Below, in pieces: positions 48,739 through 56,314 of a stretch of DNA of 64,000 nucleotides. The stretch comes from Micromonospora ferruginea (GTDB lineage: Bacteria > Actinomycetota > Actinomycetes > Mycobacteriales > Micromonosporaceae), in NCBI RefSeq assembly GCF_013694245.2, contig NZ_CP059322.2, positions 5,463,001 to 5,527,000 of the forward strand, in the 5' to 3' direction. A program made the position numbers and the translations under genes. The notes beneath the pieces were generated by a model. That model made no database searches. It saw only the letters and a program-made list of their open reading frames with translations, and was not told where the DNA came from. Position 1 is the first letter of the stretch. Each line of letters opens with the position of its first letter.

Positions 48739-49551
48739 TCAGTCCAGCCCGAAGACCTTCTCCAGGTAGGCGGCGACGCCGTCCTCGGTGTTCGCGCCGG
48801 TGACCTCGTCCGCGATCTCCCGCACCGCCGGGTGGGCGTTCGCCACCGCCACCGCCCGGCCCGCCCAGGTCAGCATCGGCACGTCGTTCGGCATGTCACC
48901 GAAGGCCAGCACGTCCCGCTCGTCGACGCCCAGTCGGGCCGCGAACCAGGCCAGGCCGGCCGCCTTCGTCACACCGGCGGCCGAGATCTCGATCAACCCG
49001 CTGTACGACGAGTGGGTCGCCTCGGCCAGCCCCTCGAGTGCGCCGGCCACCACCCGCACGAACACGTCCGGGTCCTGCTCCCCGGCGCGGACCAGCAGTT
49101 TCACCGCCGGTGCGGCGAGCAACTCCTCCGGCGACTCGACGGCCCGGATCGCCTCCGCGTCGGCGTCCCAGCGCAGCGGGTAGTGCGCCTCGTGCCGCAT
49201 CTGCCGGCTGTCCACGATCTCCACCGCGAAGCTCACCCCGGGCACCTCGGCGCGCAGCCGGCGGGCCACCTCGGCCAGCAGCTCCGGGGCGAGCGGGTCG
49301 GCGCGCAGCACCTCGTCGGCCACCGGGTCGTACACCACCGCGCCGTTGGCACAGATCGCCGGCAGCGGCGCGTCGAGCTGGTCGTACACGAGTTGGAGCC
49401 AGCGGATCGGACGGCCGGTGACCAGCACGACCGGGGTGCCCCCGGCGGTGATCCGGGCCAGCACCCCGGCGGTACGCGCGCTGAGCGCCCGGTCGTCCGA
49501 CAGCAACGTGCCGTCGATGTCGGTCGCGACGAGTCGAGGTGGCTCTCCCAT
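48739..49551 (-). CDS. HAD family phosphatase (Cof subfamily)
   Basis: A 270-residue HAD-IIB hydrolase. LVATDIDGTLLSDDRALS holds the nucleophile Asp and the acid/base Asp. VVLVTGRPIRW gives motif II, VTKAAGLAWFAARLGV the Lys, and VLAFGDMPNDVPML motif IV with two metal-binding Asp. A cap domain (about 80-190) lies between. Such enzymes dephosphorylate sugar phosphates or nucleotides. The start ATG overlaps by one base the TGA of an upstream paralogue, indicating tandem duplication and co-translation. Confidence 0.92.
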   Translation of the reverse strand: MGEPPRLVATDIDGTLLSDDRALSARTAGVLARITAGGTPVVLVTGRPIRWLQLVYDQLDAPLPAICANGAVVYDPVADEVLRADPLAPELLAEVARRLRAEVPGVSFAVEIVDSRQMRHEAHYPLRWDADAEAIRAVESPEELLAAPAVKLLVRAGEQDPDVFVRVVAGALEGLAEATHSSYSGLIEISAAGVTKAAGLAWFAARLGVDERDVLAFGDMPNDVPMLTWAGRAVAVANAHPAVREIADEVTGANTEDGVAAYLEKVFGLD

Positions 49552-50372
49552 CACCGGGAGAGTAGTCGGTCCAGGTAGACCGCGACGCCGTCGTCGTCGT
49601 TGCGCAGGGTGATCTCGTCGGCGGCGGTGCGGACCTCCGGGTGGGCGTTCGCCACCGCCACCCGGGACCAGCCCGCCCAGCCGAACATCGGCAGGTCGTT
49701 GGGTTGGTCGCCGAAGACCAGCACGTCCGCCGGGTCCACCCCCAGCCGCTCGGCGACCACGCTCAGCCCGGTCGCCTTGTCGACCCCCGGCGGGCAGATC
49801 TCGACGAAGCCGAGGCCGGCCTGGGTGAGCGTGGCCACCTCCGGCGACACGATCCGGCGGGCCGCCGCGAGCAGCTCGTCGACGTGGTGGTCCTCGGTCC
49901 GGGCGAACGCCTTGACCACGTCGCAGGAGAGGCACTCGGCCCGGCTGCGCGCCTCGAAGCGGTCCGGGTAGGGCCAGCTCGGGTGGTAGTCGCCCCAGAG
50001 CGGCGCGTCGTGCTCGCCGGACGCCTCCACCATCACGGTGAGCGGGCCGACGGCGGCCTCCAGGTCGGCGAGGAGGCGGGCGAGCACCTCGCCGCGGAGG
50101 CGTTCGTCGCGCAGCACCAGCGGGCCGGCCGGGTCGCTCTGGTCGACCACCCAGCCGCCGCCGGCCATCACCAGGAAGTCGGCGGCGCGGATGTCGTTGC
50201 GGCTCAGCTCGGCCAGTCGCGGCCCGCGCCCGGTCGCGCCGACGACCGGGATGCCGGCCGCCCGCACCCGGTCCAGCACCCCGTGGGTGTACGCGGAGAC
50301 GGTGTCGTCGCTGCGGACGAGCGTGCCGTCGAGGTCGGTGGCGATCAGCTTGGGCAGGCCCGGGCGGGTCAT
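49551..50372 (-). CDS. HAD family phosphatase (Cof subfamily), paralogue
   Basis: A 273-residue HAD-IIB hydrolase with LIATDLDGTLVRSDDTVS, VVGATGRGPRLAEL, VDKATGLSVVAERLGV and VLVFGDQPNDLPMF, all motifs intact. The cap region differs from the following paralogue and includes a Trp-rich GDYHPSWPYPDRFEARS segment, so substrates may differ. GAAGGAGG precedes the ATG. It is the first gene of the pair. Upstream, 50373-50552 holds nothing recognised. Confidence 0.92.
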   Translation of the reverse strand: MTRPGLPKLIATDLDGTLVRSDDTVSAYTHGVLDRVRAAGIPVVGATGRGPRLAELSRNDIRAADFLVMAGGGWVVDQSDPAGPLVLRDERLRGEVLARLLADLEAAVGPLTVMVEASGEHDAPLWGDYHPSWPYPDRFEARSRAECLSCDVVKAFARTEDHHVDELLAAARRIVSPEVATLTQAGLGFVEICPPGVDKATGLSVVAERLGVDPADVLVFGDQPNDLPMFGWAGWSRVAVANAHPEVRTAADEITLRNDDDGVAVYLDRLLSR

Positions 50373-50552
50373 GGTTCCTCCTTCGCCCGCCACCGTCACG
50401 CCGGCCGACCAGGTCCTCGATGCCGCGGCCACCGGACGGTGGGCAGGCAACCGTATCTCGCGGGACCGGGGGCGACCACGGCATTCCGGCGAATCGGTCG
50501 CGAATGCCCGGCGGCGATCAGGTGGCCGGCGGGCGGGCGCGGGCCGGCCCGC

Positions 50553-51299
50553 TCAGCGGGGGCGTTCGGGGCCGGCGAACGGTCGGGTCGGTTCCACCGT
50601 CAGGTCGGCCGGCGCCGGCGGCGCGTCGTCGTCCCGGCCCCGGCCCCACCGCCGGGCCCGCCGGTCCCCGGGCGTCCCGTCGTCGTCCGCCGCCGGGGTC
50701 TCCGCCCGGTCGGTGACCCGGTCCCCGACCCGCCCGCTCAGGTGCAGCGCGGCCGCCAGCAGCGCGACCGCGAGGAACGCGGTGACCAGGCCCCGGCCGT
50801 GCTCCACCTGGAGGCGCTGCTCGGTCGGGAAGAACAGCACGCGCCGGGCGAGCTGTTGGAGGGAGGCGGCGGCCGCGACCAGCACCCCCGACAGGGTCGC
50901 CGCGAGGCCCAGCCCGGCGATCCGGGCATGCTGCCGCACCGCCGGGGCGCCGCGCAGGGCCAGCGCCACCGCGACCGACAGGCCGAGCAGACCCACGAGG
51001 TACGCCGCGCCGAAGCCGCCGACCTCCGCGACGCCGCTGGGCAGCCGGAACGTGGTGTTGCCGTCCTCACCCTCGTTCGGCACCGTGATCACCAACCACT
51101 CGCCGATCAGCGAGGCGAGCACGGCGACCGCGCCGAGCCCGGCCAGCACCGGCGGCAGGCGGTGGTCGCGCCCCAGGCCGGCCAGAGACCGGCCCACCCG
51201 GCCGGACGAGGTCGCCTCGGCGTCGGTGTCGCCCCACTCGACCACGGTGGTGCCGTCGGAGCGGTTGTCCTGCCTGGGAATCGGGAGATCCTGCGACAT
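50553..51299 (-). CDS. Membrane protein of unknown function, four predicted helices
   Basis: A 248-residue protein. About 50 hydrophilic residues lead to a first helix (AVAVLASLIGEWLVITV), then an extracytoplasmic loop (EGEDGNTTFRLPSGVAEVGG), two helices around YLVGLLGLSVAVALAL and IAGLGLAATLSGVLVAAAA, and a last one around VTAFLAVALLAAALHL. The C-terminal 60 residues are charged with Arg, Asp and Pro. No family was recognised. It is divergent from the OsmC gene. Confidence 0.75.
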   Translation of the reverse strand: MSQDLPIPRQDNRSDGTTVVEWGDTDAEATSSGRVGRSLAGLGRDHRLPPVLAGLGAVAVLASLIGEWLVITVPNEGEDGNTTFRLPSGVAEVGGFGAAYLVGLLGLSVAVALALRGAPAVRQHARIAGLGLAATLSGVLVAAAASLQQLARRVLFFPTEQRLQVEHGRGLVTAFLAVALLAAALHLSGRVGDRVTDRAETPAADDDGTPGDRRARRWGRGRDDDAPPAPADLTVEPTRPFAGPERPR

Positions 51300-51406
51300 C
51301 GGCCACCCTTCGGCGTCGGCGGGCCTGCGTCGAATCATGGCACAACCGGCACCCGGTCACCGGTGGCGCGATCCGGGCGGGCGGTGCGGGGCGGCCCGCT
51401 TTCGGT

Positions 51407-51412
51407 TAGCGT
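51407..51412 (+). promoter_or_regulatory. Candidate -10 element, leaderless osmC-like gene
   Basis: TAGCGT 7 nt before ATG 51420. Confidence 0.5.
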
Positions 51413-51419
51413 CGGTGCC

Positions 51420-51848
51420 ATGCCTATCCGTACCGCTTCCGCTCGTTGGCAGGGCGACCTCGCCGAGGGGTCGGGCACCGTCCGCACCGGCAAGGGCGGC
51501 CTGTCCGGCAACTACTCCTTCAAGTCGCGCTTCGAGGAGGGTGAGGGCACGAACCCCGAGGAGCTGATCGGCGCCGCGCACGCGAGCTGCTTCTCGATGG
51601 CCCTCTCCAAGCAGCTCGCCGACTCGGGCGCCACCGGCACCTCGGTGGAGACGACCGCCAAGGTGCACTTCGACAAGACCGACGCGGGCATGACCGTGAC
51701 CCGCATCGACCTGGAGACCGTCGGCCAGGCCCCGGGCCTGGACGAGGCCGGGTTCACCAAGCTGGCCGAGGCGGCCAAGGAGAACTGCCCGATCTCGCGG
51801 CTGCTCTCCCCGGGCGCGCAGATCACGCTGACCGCCCGCCTGGCCTGA
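51420..51848 (+). CDS. OsmC family peroxiredoxin
   Basis: A 142-residue OsmC-type thiol peroxidase that reduces organic hydroperoxides. The two redox Cys are in GAAHASCFSMALSKQL (about residue 59) and AAKENCPISRLLS (about 124). The N-terminal ASARWQGDLAEGSGTV and GTNPEELIGAAHA are typical. It functions in the cytoplasm as a dimer. Leaderless-type start after TAGCGT. A hairpin follows the stop. Confidence 0.93.
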   Translation: MPIRTASARWQGDLAEGSGTVRTGKGGLSGNYSFKSRFEEGEGTNPEELIGAAHASCFSMALSKQLADSGATGTSVETTAKVHFDKTDAGMTVTRIDLETVGQAPGLDEAGFTKLAEAAKENCPISRLLSPGAQITLTARLA

Positions 51849-51861
51849 CCACACGGCGACG

Positions 51862-51895
51862 CGGCGGGGGCGCCCTGCGCGGGCGTCCCCGCCGT
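51862..51895 (+). terminator. Terminator after osmC-like gene
   Basis: GC-rich hairpin (GCGGGGGCGCCC region pairing with GGGCGTCCCCGC) with one mismatch, 13 nt after the stop. Confidence 0.55.
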
Positions 51896-51930
51896 GCCGC
51901 GTGCCGATCGTGAGGGAGTGACCGGGCGGC

Positions 51931-52281
51931 GTGGCCGTGGAGATGAGCCGGGACCGGTTCGAGGAACTGGTCGGCGAGGCCCTCGACGAGGTGCCCGAGG
52001 AGCTGCTCGGGCTGATGAGCAACGTGGTCATCCTGGTGGAGGACGACCCGCCGCCCGGCGAGAACCTGCTCGGGCTCTACGAGGGGCACGCGCTCACCAC
52101 GCGCGGCTGGGACTACGCCGGCGTGCTGCCCGACCGCATCCTGATCTACCGGAACCCGATCCTGGCGATCTGCGACACCGACGACGACGTCGTCGACGAG
52201 GTCGCGGTGACCGTGGTGCACGAGATCGCCCACCACTTCGGCATCGACGACGAGCGCCTGCACGCGCTCGGCTGGGGCTGA
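51931..52281 (+). CDS. Minimal zincin-type metallopeptidase family protein
   Basis: A 116-residue protein with VVHEIAHHFGIDDERLHALG, an HExxHxxGxxD zinc-binding motif near its C-terminus. Upstream parts MSRDRFEELVGEALDEVPEE, VVILVEDDPP and LPDRILIYRNPI are typical of the small metallopeptidase-like family widespread in actinobacteria (minimal-metalloprotease fold). Catalysis has not generally been shown for the family. The GTG is the first in-frame start; an ATG lies four codons later. It is co-oriented with the AIM24 gene. Confidence 0.82.
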   Translation: MAVEMSRDRFEELVGEALDEVPEELLGLMSNVVILVEDDPPPGENLLGLYEGHALTTRGWDYAGVLPDRILIYRNPILAICDTDDDVVDEVAVTVVHEIAHHFGIDDERLHALGWG

Positions 52282-52376
52282 CCGGTCCCGGCCCGCCTCC
52301 GCTCGGCCGATCCCCGCGCTTGCGCGCGTCCCCTAACCTCCGGTGCAGGCACATCCCGATGCAGGAGGAAGAACCC

Positions 52377-53099
52377 ATGCGCAGCGAGCTGTTCTCCGCG
52401 GCGAATCTCGAGAAGGAGTCCCAGCAGCCGGGCATGCGGCTGCAGAACTCCAAGATGCTGAAGATCGAGCTGAACGGCGAGGCGATGGCCCGCGTCGGGT
52501 CGATGGTCGCCTACCAGGGCCAGGTGCAGTTCCAGGCCCTCGGCTCGGGCGGCATCGGCAAGTTCATCAAGCAGCGGCTCACCGGCGAGGGCGTACCGCT
52601 GATGAAGCTCTCCGGGCGCGGCGACGTATTCCTCGCCGAGGCCGCCAAGGACGTGCACGTCATCGACCTGGAGCCCGGCGACGCCCTGTCCATCAACGGC
52701 TCCAGCGTGCTGGCGTTCGACGCCAGCCTCCAGTACGACATCAAGATGGTCAGCGGCATGGGCATGGCGTCCTCCGCCGGCCTGTTCAACTGCGTCTTCA
52801 CCGGGCACGGCCGGATCGCGGTCACCACCAAGGGCACCCCGGTGGTGCTGAACGTGGACGCGCCGACCTACGTCGACCCGCAGGCGGCGGTCTGCTGGTC
52901 GGCCAACCTGCAGACCGGCTACCACCGGGCCGAGCAGCTCGGCCTCGGCACGCTGCTCGGGCGCAGCACCGGTGAGGCGTTCACGATGAGCTTCGCCGGC
53001 CAGGGCTTCGTCGTGGTCCAGCCCTCCGAGGAGCCGCCGGTGGCCGGCAGCGGCGCTCAGCAGCAGCAGGGCGGCCTGCTCGGCGGCCTGCTCCAGTGA
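52377..53099 (+). CDS. AIM24 family protein
   Basis: A 240-residue beta-rich AIM24/TRAP-like protein. Recognisable parts are SKMLKIELNGEAMARVGSMV, VQFQALGSGGIGKFIKQRL, DVFLAEAAKDVHVIDLEPGD and GLFNCVFTGHGRIAVTTKG, VDAPTYVDPQAAVCWSANL. The C-terminal 20 residues are Gln/Gly-rich. AIM24 is linked to mitochondrial inner-membrane integrity in yeast; the bacterial role is unknown. AGGAGGAAG precedes the ATG. A strong terminator follows. Confidence 0.9.
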   Translation: MRSELFSAANLEKESQQPGMRLQNSKMLKIELNGEAMARVGSMVAYQGQVQFQALGSGGIGKFIKQRLTGEGVPLMKLSGRGDVFLAEAAKDVHVIDLEPGDALSINGSSVLAFDASLQYDIKMVSGMGMASSAGLFNCVFTGHGRIAVTTKGTPVVLNVDAPTYVDPQAAVCWSANLQTGYHRAEQLGLGTLLGRSTGEAFTMSFAGQGFVVVQPSEEPPVAGSGAQQQQGGLLGGLLQ

Positions 53100-53103
53100 C
53101 CGT

Positions 53104-53142
53104 CCGGGTCGGGTGCGCCGCTGGGGGGCGCACCCGACCCGG
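53104..53142. terminator. Bidirectional terminator between AIM24 gene and pheA
   Basis: Perfect 16-bp stem (CCGGGTCGGGTGCGCC and complement) with a 7-nt loop, exactly filling the gap between the convergent stops. Confidence 0.85.
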
Positions 53143-54099
53143 TCAGCTCAGCTCGCCGGCGCGCAGCCGGGCCAGCCAGGCCGCCGCGTCGGCCCAGTCG
53201 GCGTCGGAGAGGCCGGCCGGCGCGGGCGTCGGCCGGTCACCCGCCGCCGTGCTCCAGCGGTGCCGGGGGTACGACCCGAGGAAGCGCACGTCGGCGCAGA
53301 CCCGGCGCAGTCCGCGCAGCGCCTCGCCGAGGCGTACGTCGGCGACGTGGCCAGTGCAGTCCAGGAAGAACACGTAACGCCCGAGCGCCTCGCCGGTCGG
53401 GCGGGACTCGATCCGGGTCAGGTTGACCCCGCGCACGGCCAGCTCCATGAGCACGGACAGCAACGCGCCCACCCGGTCGTGCGCGATGTAGACCGCCAGC
53501 GAGGTGAGGTCGTCGCCGGTCGACGGCGGAGGCGGCCCGGGGCGGGACACCAGCGCGAAGCGGGTCACCGCGTCGGGATGGTCGGCGATCTTGTCCGCGA
53601 AGACGGTCAGCCGGTGCCGGGTGGCGCCGATCGGGGCGCAGACGGCGGCGTCGTACTCGCCGCTCGCCGCGCCGGCCGCGGCGGCGCCGTTGGAGAGCAC
53701 GTCGACCACGGTGGCGTCGGGCAGGTGGTCGCGGAGCCAGCCGCGGCACTGGGTGGATGCCTGCGGGTGGGCCGCCACGCTGCGCACCGCGCCCGGCGTG
53801 ACGCCGGACCGGCCGGCGAGCACGAACTCCACCGGCAGGACCACCTCCCGCGTGATCACCAGCGGGTCGCCCTCGGCCAGTTCGTCCAGGGTCACCCCGA
53901 CCGCGCCGCCGATGGAGTTCTCCAGCGGCACCAGCGCGGCGTCGGCCTCCCCGGCCCGTACCGCGTCGAGCGCCTCGCCGACGCTGCGGGCCGGCGTGCG
54001 GTCGCCGTGTTCGGCCGCGGGCACGGTGCGCAGCGCCTGTTCGGCGAAGGTGCCCTCGGGTCCGAGGTAGACGAAGCGGGTGGGCGGTGTTCCCGGCAT
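53143..54099 (-). CDS. pheA: Prephenate dehydratase
   Basis: A 318-residue monofunctional prephenate dehydratase making phenylpyruvate for phenylalanine synthesis. The catalytic domain has FVYLGPEGTFAEQALRT, VPLENSIGGAVGVTLDEL and DKIADHPDAVTRFALV with the conserved Thr-Arg-Phe. A regulatory ACT domain follows (LAVYIAHDRVGALLSVLMEL, NLTRIESRPTGEALGRYVFF), which implies feedback by phenylalanine. TAGGCT lies 7 nt before the ATG, indicating leaderless transcription. Confidence 0.95.
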   Translation of the reverse strand: MPGTPPTRFVYLGPEGTFAEQALRTVPAAEHGDRTPARSVGEALDAVRAGEADAALVPLENSIGGAVGVTLDELAEGDPLVITREVVLPVEFVLAGRSGVTPGAVRSVAAHPQASTQCRGWLRDHLPDATVVDVLSNGAAAAGAASGEYDAAVCAPIGATRHRLTVFADKIADHPDAVTRFALVSRPGPPPPSTGDDLTSLAVYIAHDRVGALLSVLMELAVRGVNLTRIESRPTGEALGRYVFFLDCTGHVADVRLGEALRGLRRVCADVRFLGSYPRHRWSTAAGDRPTPAPAGLSDADWADAAAWLARLRAGELS

Positions 54100-54106
54100 G
54101 GCGACC

Positions 54107-54112
54107 AGCCTA
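54107..54112 (-). promoter_or_regulatory. Candidate -10 element, leaderless pheA
   Basis: TAGGCT on the minus strand, 7 nt before ATG 54099, overlapping the end of the upstream lipoprotein gene. Confidence 0.5.
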
Positions 54113-54619
54113 CGCACCCGGGACGCCGTCGCAGGCCAGGGTGCGGATGCCCGGTGGCGCGGTGGCCCGCACCTCGACGCCGCAGACGTCCGTCCCGGCG
54201 GTCACCAGGGTGAGCTTGCCGCGGCCCCGGGTGACCGCCTGGAGTTCCTCGTGCCCGGCGACCGCCAGCACCGTGTAGTGCCAGCCCTCGGCGCAGAGCG
54301 GCCCGGTCCGCACCGTGACGCGCACGTTCCGCGGGAGCACGCCGGCGGAGCCCCGCAGCAGCGCGACGATCCGGTCCCCGGACGGGGTGCCCCGGCAGGG
54401 CGTGGCGGCCGGGTCGGGTGCCGGCGCGGTCGGCGCGGCGGGCGCGCTCGGGGTGGCCGTGGCCGGTGCGGTCGGGGTCGCGTTCGAGGGCGTGGCCGAC
54501 GCCGAGGGGCGCGGGGCGCCGGTCGTGGCGGGCGGTTCGCGCAGCTCGGGCGGCCGGCCGCAGGCGGTGAGCGCGAGCAGCGCGAGCAGCGTCGCCGTCA
54601 GGGGCGGGGTGCGGGGCAC
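54110..54619 (-). CDS. Small secreted lipoprotein of unknown function
   Basis: A 169-residue protein from GTG 54619. PRTPPLTATLLALLALTACG is a lipoprotein signal with lipobox Cys near 20. A 60-residue Pro/Ala/Thr/Ser-rich spacer leads to a C-terminal domain of about 85 residues with four Cys (TPCRGTPSGDRI, GPLCAEGWHY, GTDVCGVEV and LACDGVPG), probably two disulfides outside the cell. Family not recognised. GAGG lies 8 nt before the GTG; the frame extends a further 11 codons. The gene ends 10 bp before the pheA start. Confidence 0.72.
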   Translation of the reverse strand: MPRTPPLTATLLALLALTACGRPPELREPPATTGAPRPSASATPSNATPTAPATATPSAPAAPTAPAPDPAATPCRGTPSGDRIVALLRGSAGVLPRNVRVTVRTGPLCAEGWHYTVLAVAGHEELQAVTRGRGKLTLVTAGTDVCGVEVRATAPPGIRTLACDGVPGA

Positions 54620-54729
54620 GATGCAGTCCTCGACATCGACGGGCGTCGTCACGGCCCGGGGGCCGAGCCCATCGTAGGAGGCTCACCCGCCGGGGTGAAG
54701 CCCGGTGCTCGACCCGATGCCCGGCGGGG

Positions 54730-55185
54730 TCAGAGCACGGAGAAGAACGTGAGCGAGCCGGCCACCGCGGAGCCGCTGAGCACCGGGGTGGAGATCGCGT
54801 CCACGGTGGTCCCGGCGTCGGCGCCCGGCCCCTGGACCCGCAGCAGCCCGCGGGCGAGCCGGCCGGAGAGGAGCGCCAGCAGCGGGGGGATCTTGTCGGT
54901 TTCCTGCTCGGTCAGCTCGCTCGGGCTGGCGGTGAAGTCGACCAGGCGCAGCCCACCCTCCAGCAGCGGCAGGCCGATCACGTCATCCGGGGCGCCGAGG
55001 CAGAGCAGGTCGCAGCCGGACGAGGAGATGGCCACCACCGTGGTGTCGGCGTCGATCAACAGGCACGGCTCGGCGGCCCGGGAGACCGTCCCGGACCACT
55101 GGGCGAAGTTGTCGGACTCCTGCTCGGTGGGTGTCGTCGTCGGGGACGGGAACACTTCCGAGAGTGAGAGCTCGACGTGGGCCAC
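54730..55185 (-). CDS. PAS-like domain protein
   Basis: A 151-residue protein from GTG 55185, preceded by TAGGAGGCG. Its central part, CLLIDADTTVVAISSSGCDL followed by VIGLPLLEGGLRLVDF, looks like a small PAS or PAS-like sensory fold. The ending STPVLSGSAVAGSLTFFSVL may be the last strands. No output domain is attached, so it would act through a partner. It contains three Cys. Assignment is tentative. Downstream lies a weak hairpin (54680-54702). The 232 bases upstream, to the NERD gene stop, show nothing recognised. Confidence 0.62.
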   Translation of the reverse strand: MAHVELSLSEVFPSPTTTPTEQESDNFAQWSGTVSRAAEPCLLIDADTTVVAISSSGCDLLCLGAPDDVIGLPLLEGGLRLVDFTASPSELTEQETDKIPPLLALLSGRLARGLLRVQGPGADAGTTVDAISTPVLSGSAVAGSLTFFSVL

Positions 55186-55417
55186 CGCGCCTCCTATGTA
55201 CACCGACGGTCCGTCCACGCTAGCCGGTCGGCACGGCGACCTTCCGGCCGCGCTGCGCTTCCCGGTCTCCGTCGCCGCCCGAGGGGCCGAGCGGCTCGGT
55301 GACCGGGGGACATGCGTCGGTGCGGCGGTAGCCCCGGGGGTCGGGCGGCCAGCGACGACGCGGACCGACGAACCGGTCGGGGGCGGTGCCGCGGACCGCG
55401 TGGCGTCGTCGGAGACG

Positions 55418-56152
55418 TTACCGCCGGGCGGCCCGCTTGTCAGCGGCCGTTCGGCCCTCGTCATACCACCGGTAGTCGGCAGATGGACGGTACGTGCCGT
55501 TCAGCCACGTCGAGGGCGCCTGGGCGACCCGGGACAGCTTCTCGGCGGTGGCCGGGGTGATCCGGTTGCCGGCGGCCACGAGCAGGCGGTCCAGCTCCCG
55601 GTGGGTGGCCATGAGGCAGTCCTTGGGCAGCCCGTAGACGCTGATGACGCCGGAGCCGACGAAGGTCAGCACCGGCGTCACCGGGATCGGCAGCCCGACC
55701 GCGTCGGAGAGGGCCTTGCTGGCCCGCTTCGCGTCGCGGCGCGCCTCGGCCACATAGGGCGGGCGCTTGCCGTTGATCTGCACGACGTCGCCCGCGACGA
55801 GCACCCGGGCCCGGCCGTGGTCGGCGATGGTGACCGCGAAGAGCCCGCTCGGCCCGATCGCGAGGAACCCGGCCCGGTCTTCGTCGCCGTGGTCGAACAG
55901 CGCGTCGGCTGGGTCCGTCCGGGGCCACTCGATGACGTGCCAGGCGGGACCGAGGTGGTCGAGCTGCCCCAGGGCGCGGGCCCCGGCGGCCTCCAGCCGG
56001 CGGGCACCCCGCTCGGCCCGACGGCGGCGGGCCCACTCCAGCGGAGTGGGCCGGGCCGGTTCGAGCACCGACGTGGCCTCGACCCGGGGCGGCACCGCAC
56101 GGGGCGGCAGTGCCCGGCTCGGTACGGCTCGACGAGCGGGAAAGACAGTCAT
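55418..56152 (-). CDS. NERD-like (nuclease-related) domain protein
   Basis: A 244-residue protein. The first 55 residues are Arg/Pro-rich. The core has ALFDHGDEDRAGFLAIGPSG, LFAVTIADHGRARVLVAGD, VVQINGKRPPYVAEARRDAK and PVTPVLTFVGSGVISVYGLP, matching the layout of nuclease-related NERD domains (acidic residue, ID-like strand, then conserved Gly/Lys). The usual catalytic DxK-type residues are not clearly preserved, so nuclease activity is uncertain. GGAGGT precedes the ATG. It is divergent from arcA across 162 bp. Confidence 0.72.
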   Translation of the reverse strand: MTVFPARRAVPSRALPPRAVPPRVEATSVLEPARPTPLEWARRRRAERGARRLEAAGARALGQLDHLGPAWHVIEWPRTDPADALFDHGDEDRAGFLAIGPSGLFAVTIADHGRARVLVAGDVVQINGKRPPYVAEARRDAKRASKALSDAVGLPIPVTPVLTFVGSGVISVYGLPKDCLMATHRELDRLLVAAGNRITPATAEKLSRVAQAPSTWLNGTYRPSADYRWYDEGRTAADKRAARR

Positions 56153-56241
56153 CGCGACCTCCGGCAAAAGGTCTCTCGAAGTTATGTCTCCACTACCCTA
56201 CGTTGCACACCCGGGGTCTAAGCAAGTTGGACCGCCGGAAT

Positions 56242-56274
56242 GAGTGTGGATGAATGCCATATTCATTCACACTT
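56242..56274. promoter_or_regulatory. ARG-box-like operator upstream of arginine deiminase
   Basis: Inverted repeat with 14-nt arms matching at 12 positions (GAGTGTGGATGAAT at 56242-56255 and ATTCATTCACACTT at 56261-56274). The core TGAAT-N5-ATTCA resembles the ArgR box TGAAT-N4-ATTCA apart from one extra spacer base. It lies just upstream of the arcA promoter and is unusually AT-rich for this genome. Confidence 0.5.
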
Positions 56275-56302
56275 CTTTTCCGGATGGTGCGGAAGCCTGC
56301 CC

Positions 56303-56308
56303 TAGGCT
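56303..56308 (+). promoter_or_regulatory. Candidate -10 element, leaderless arcA
   Basis: TAGGCT 6 nt before GTG 56315. Confidence 0.5.
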
Positions 56309-56314
56309 GCGAGG

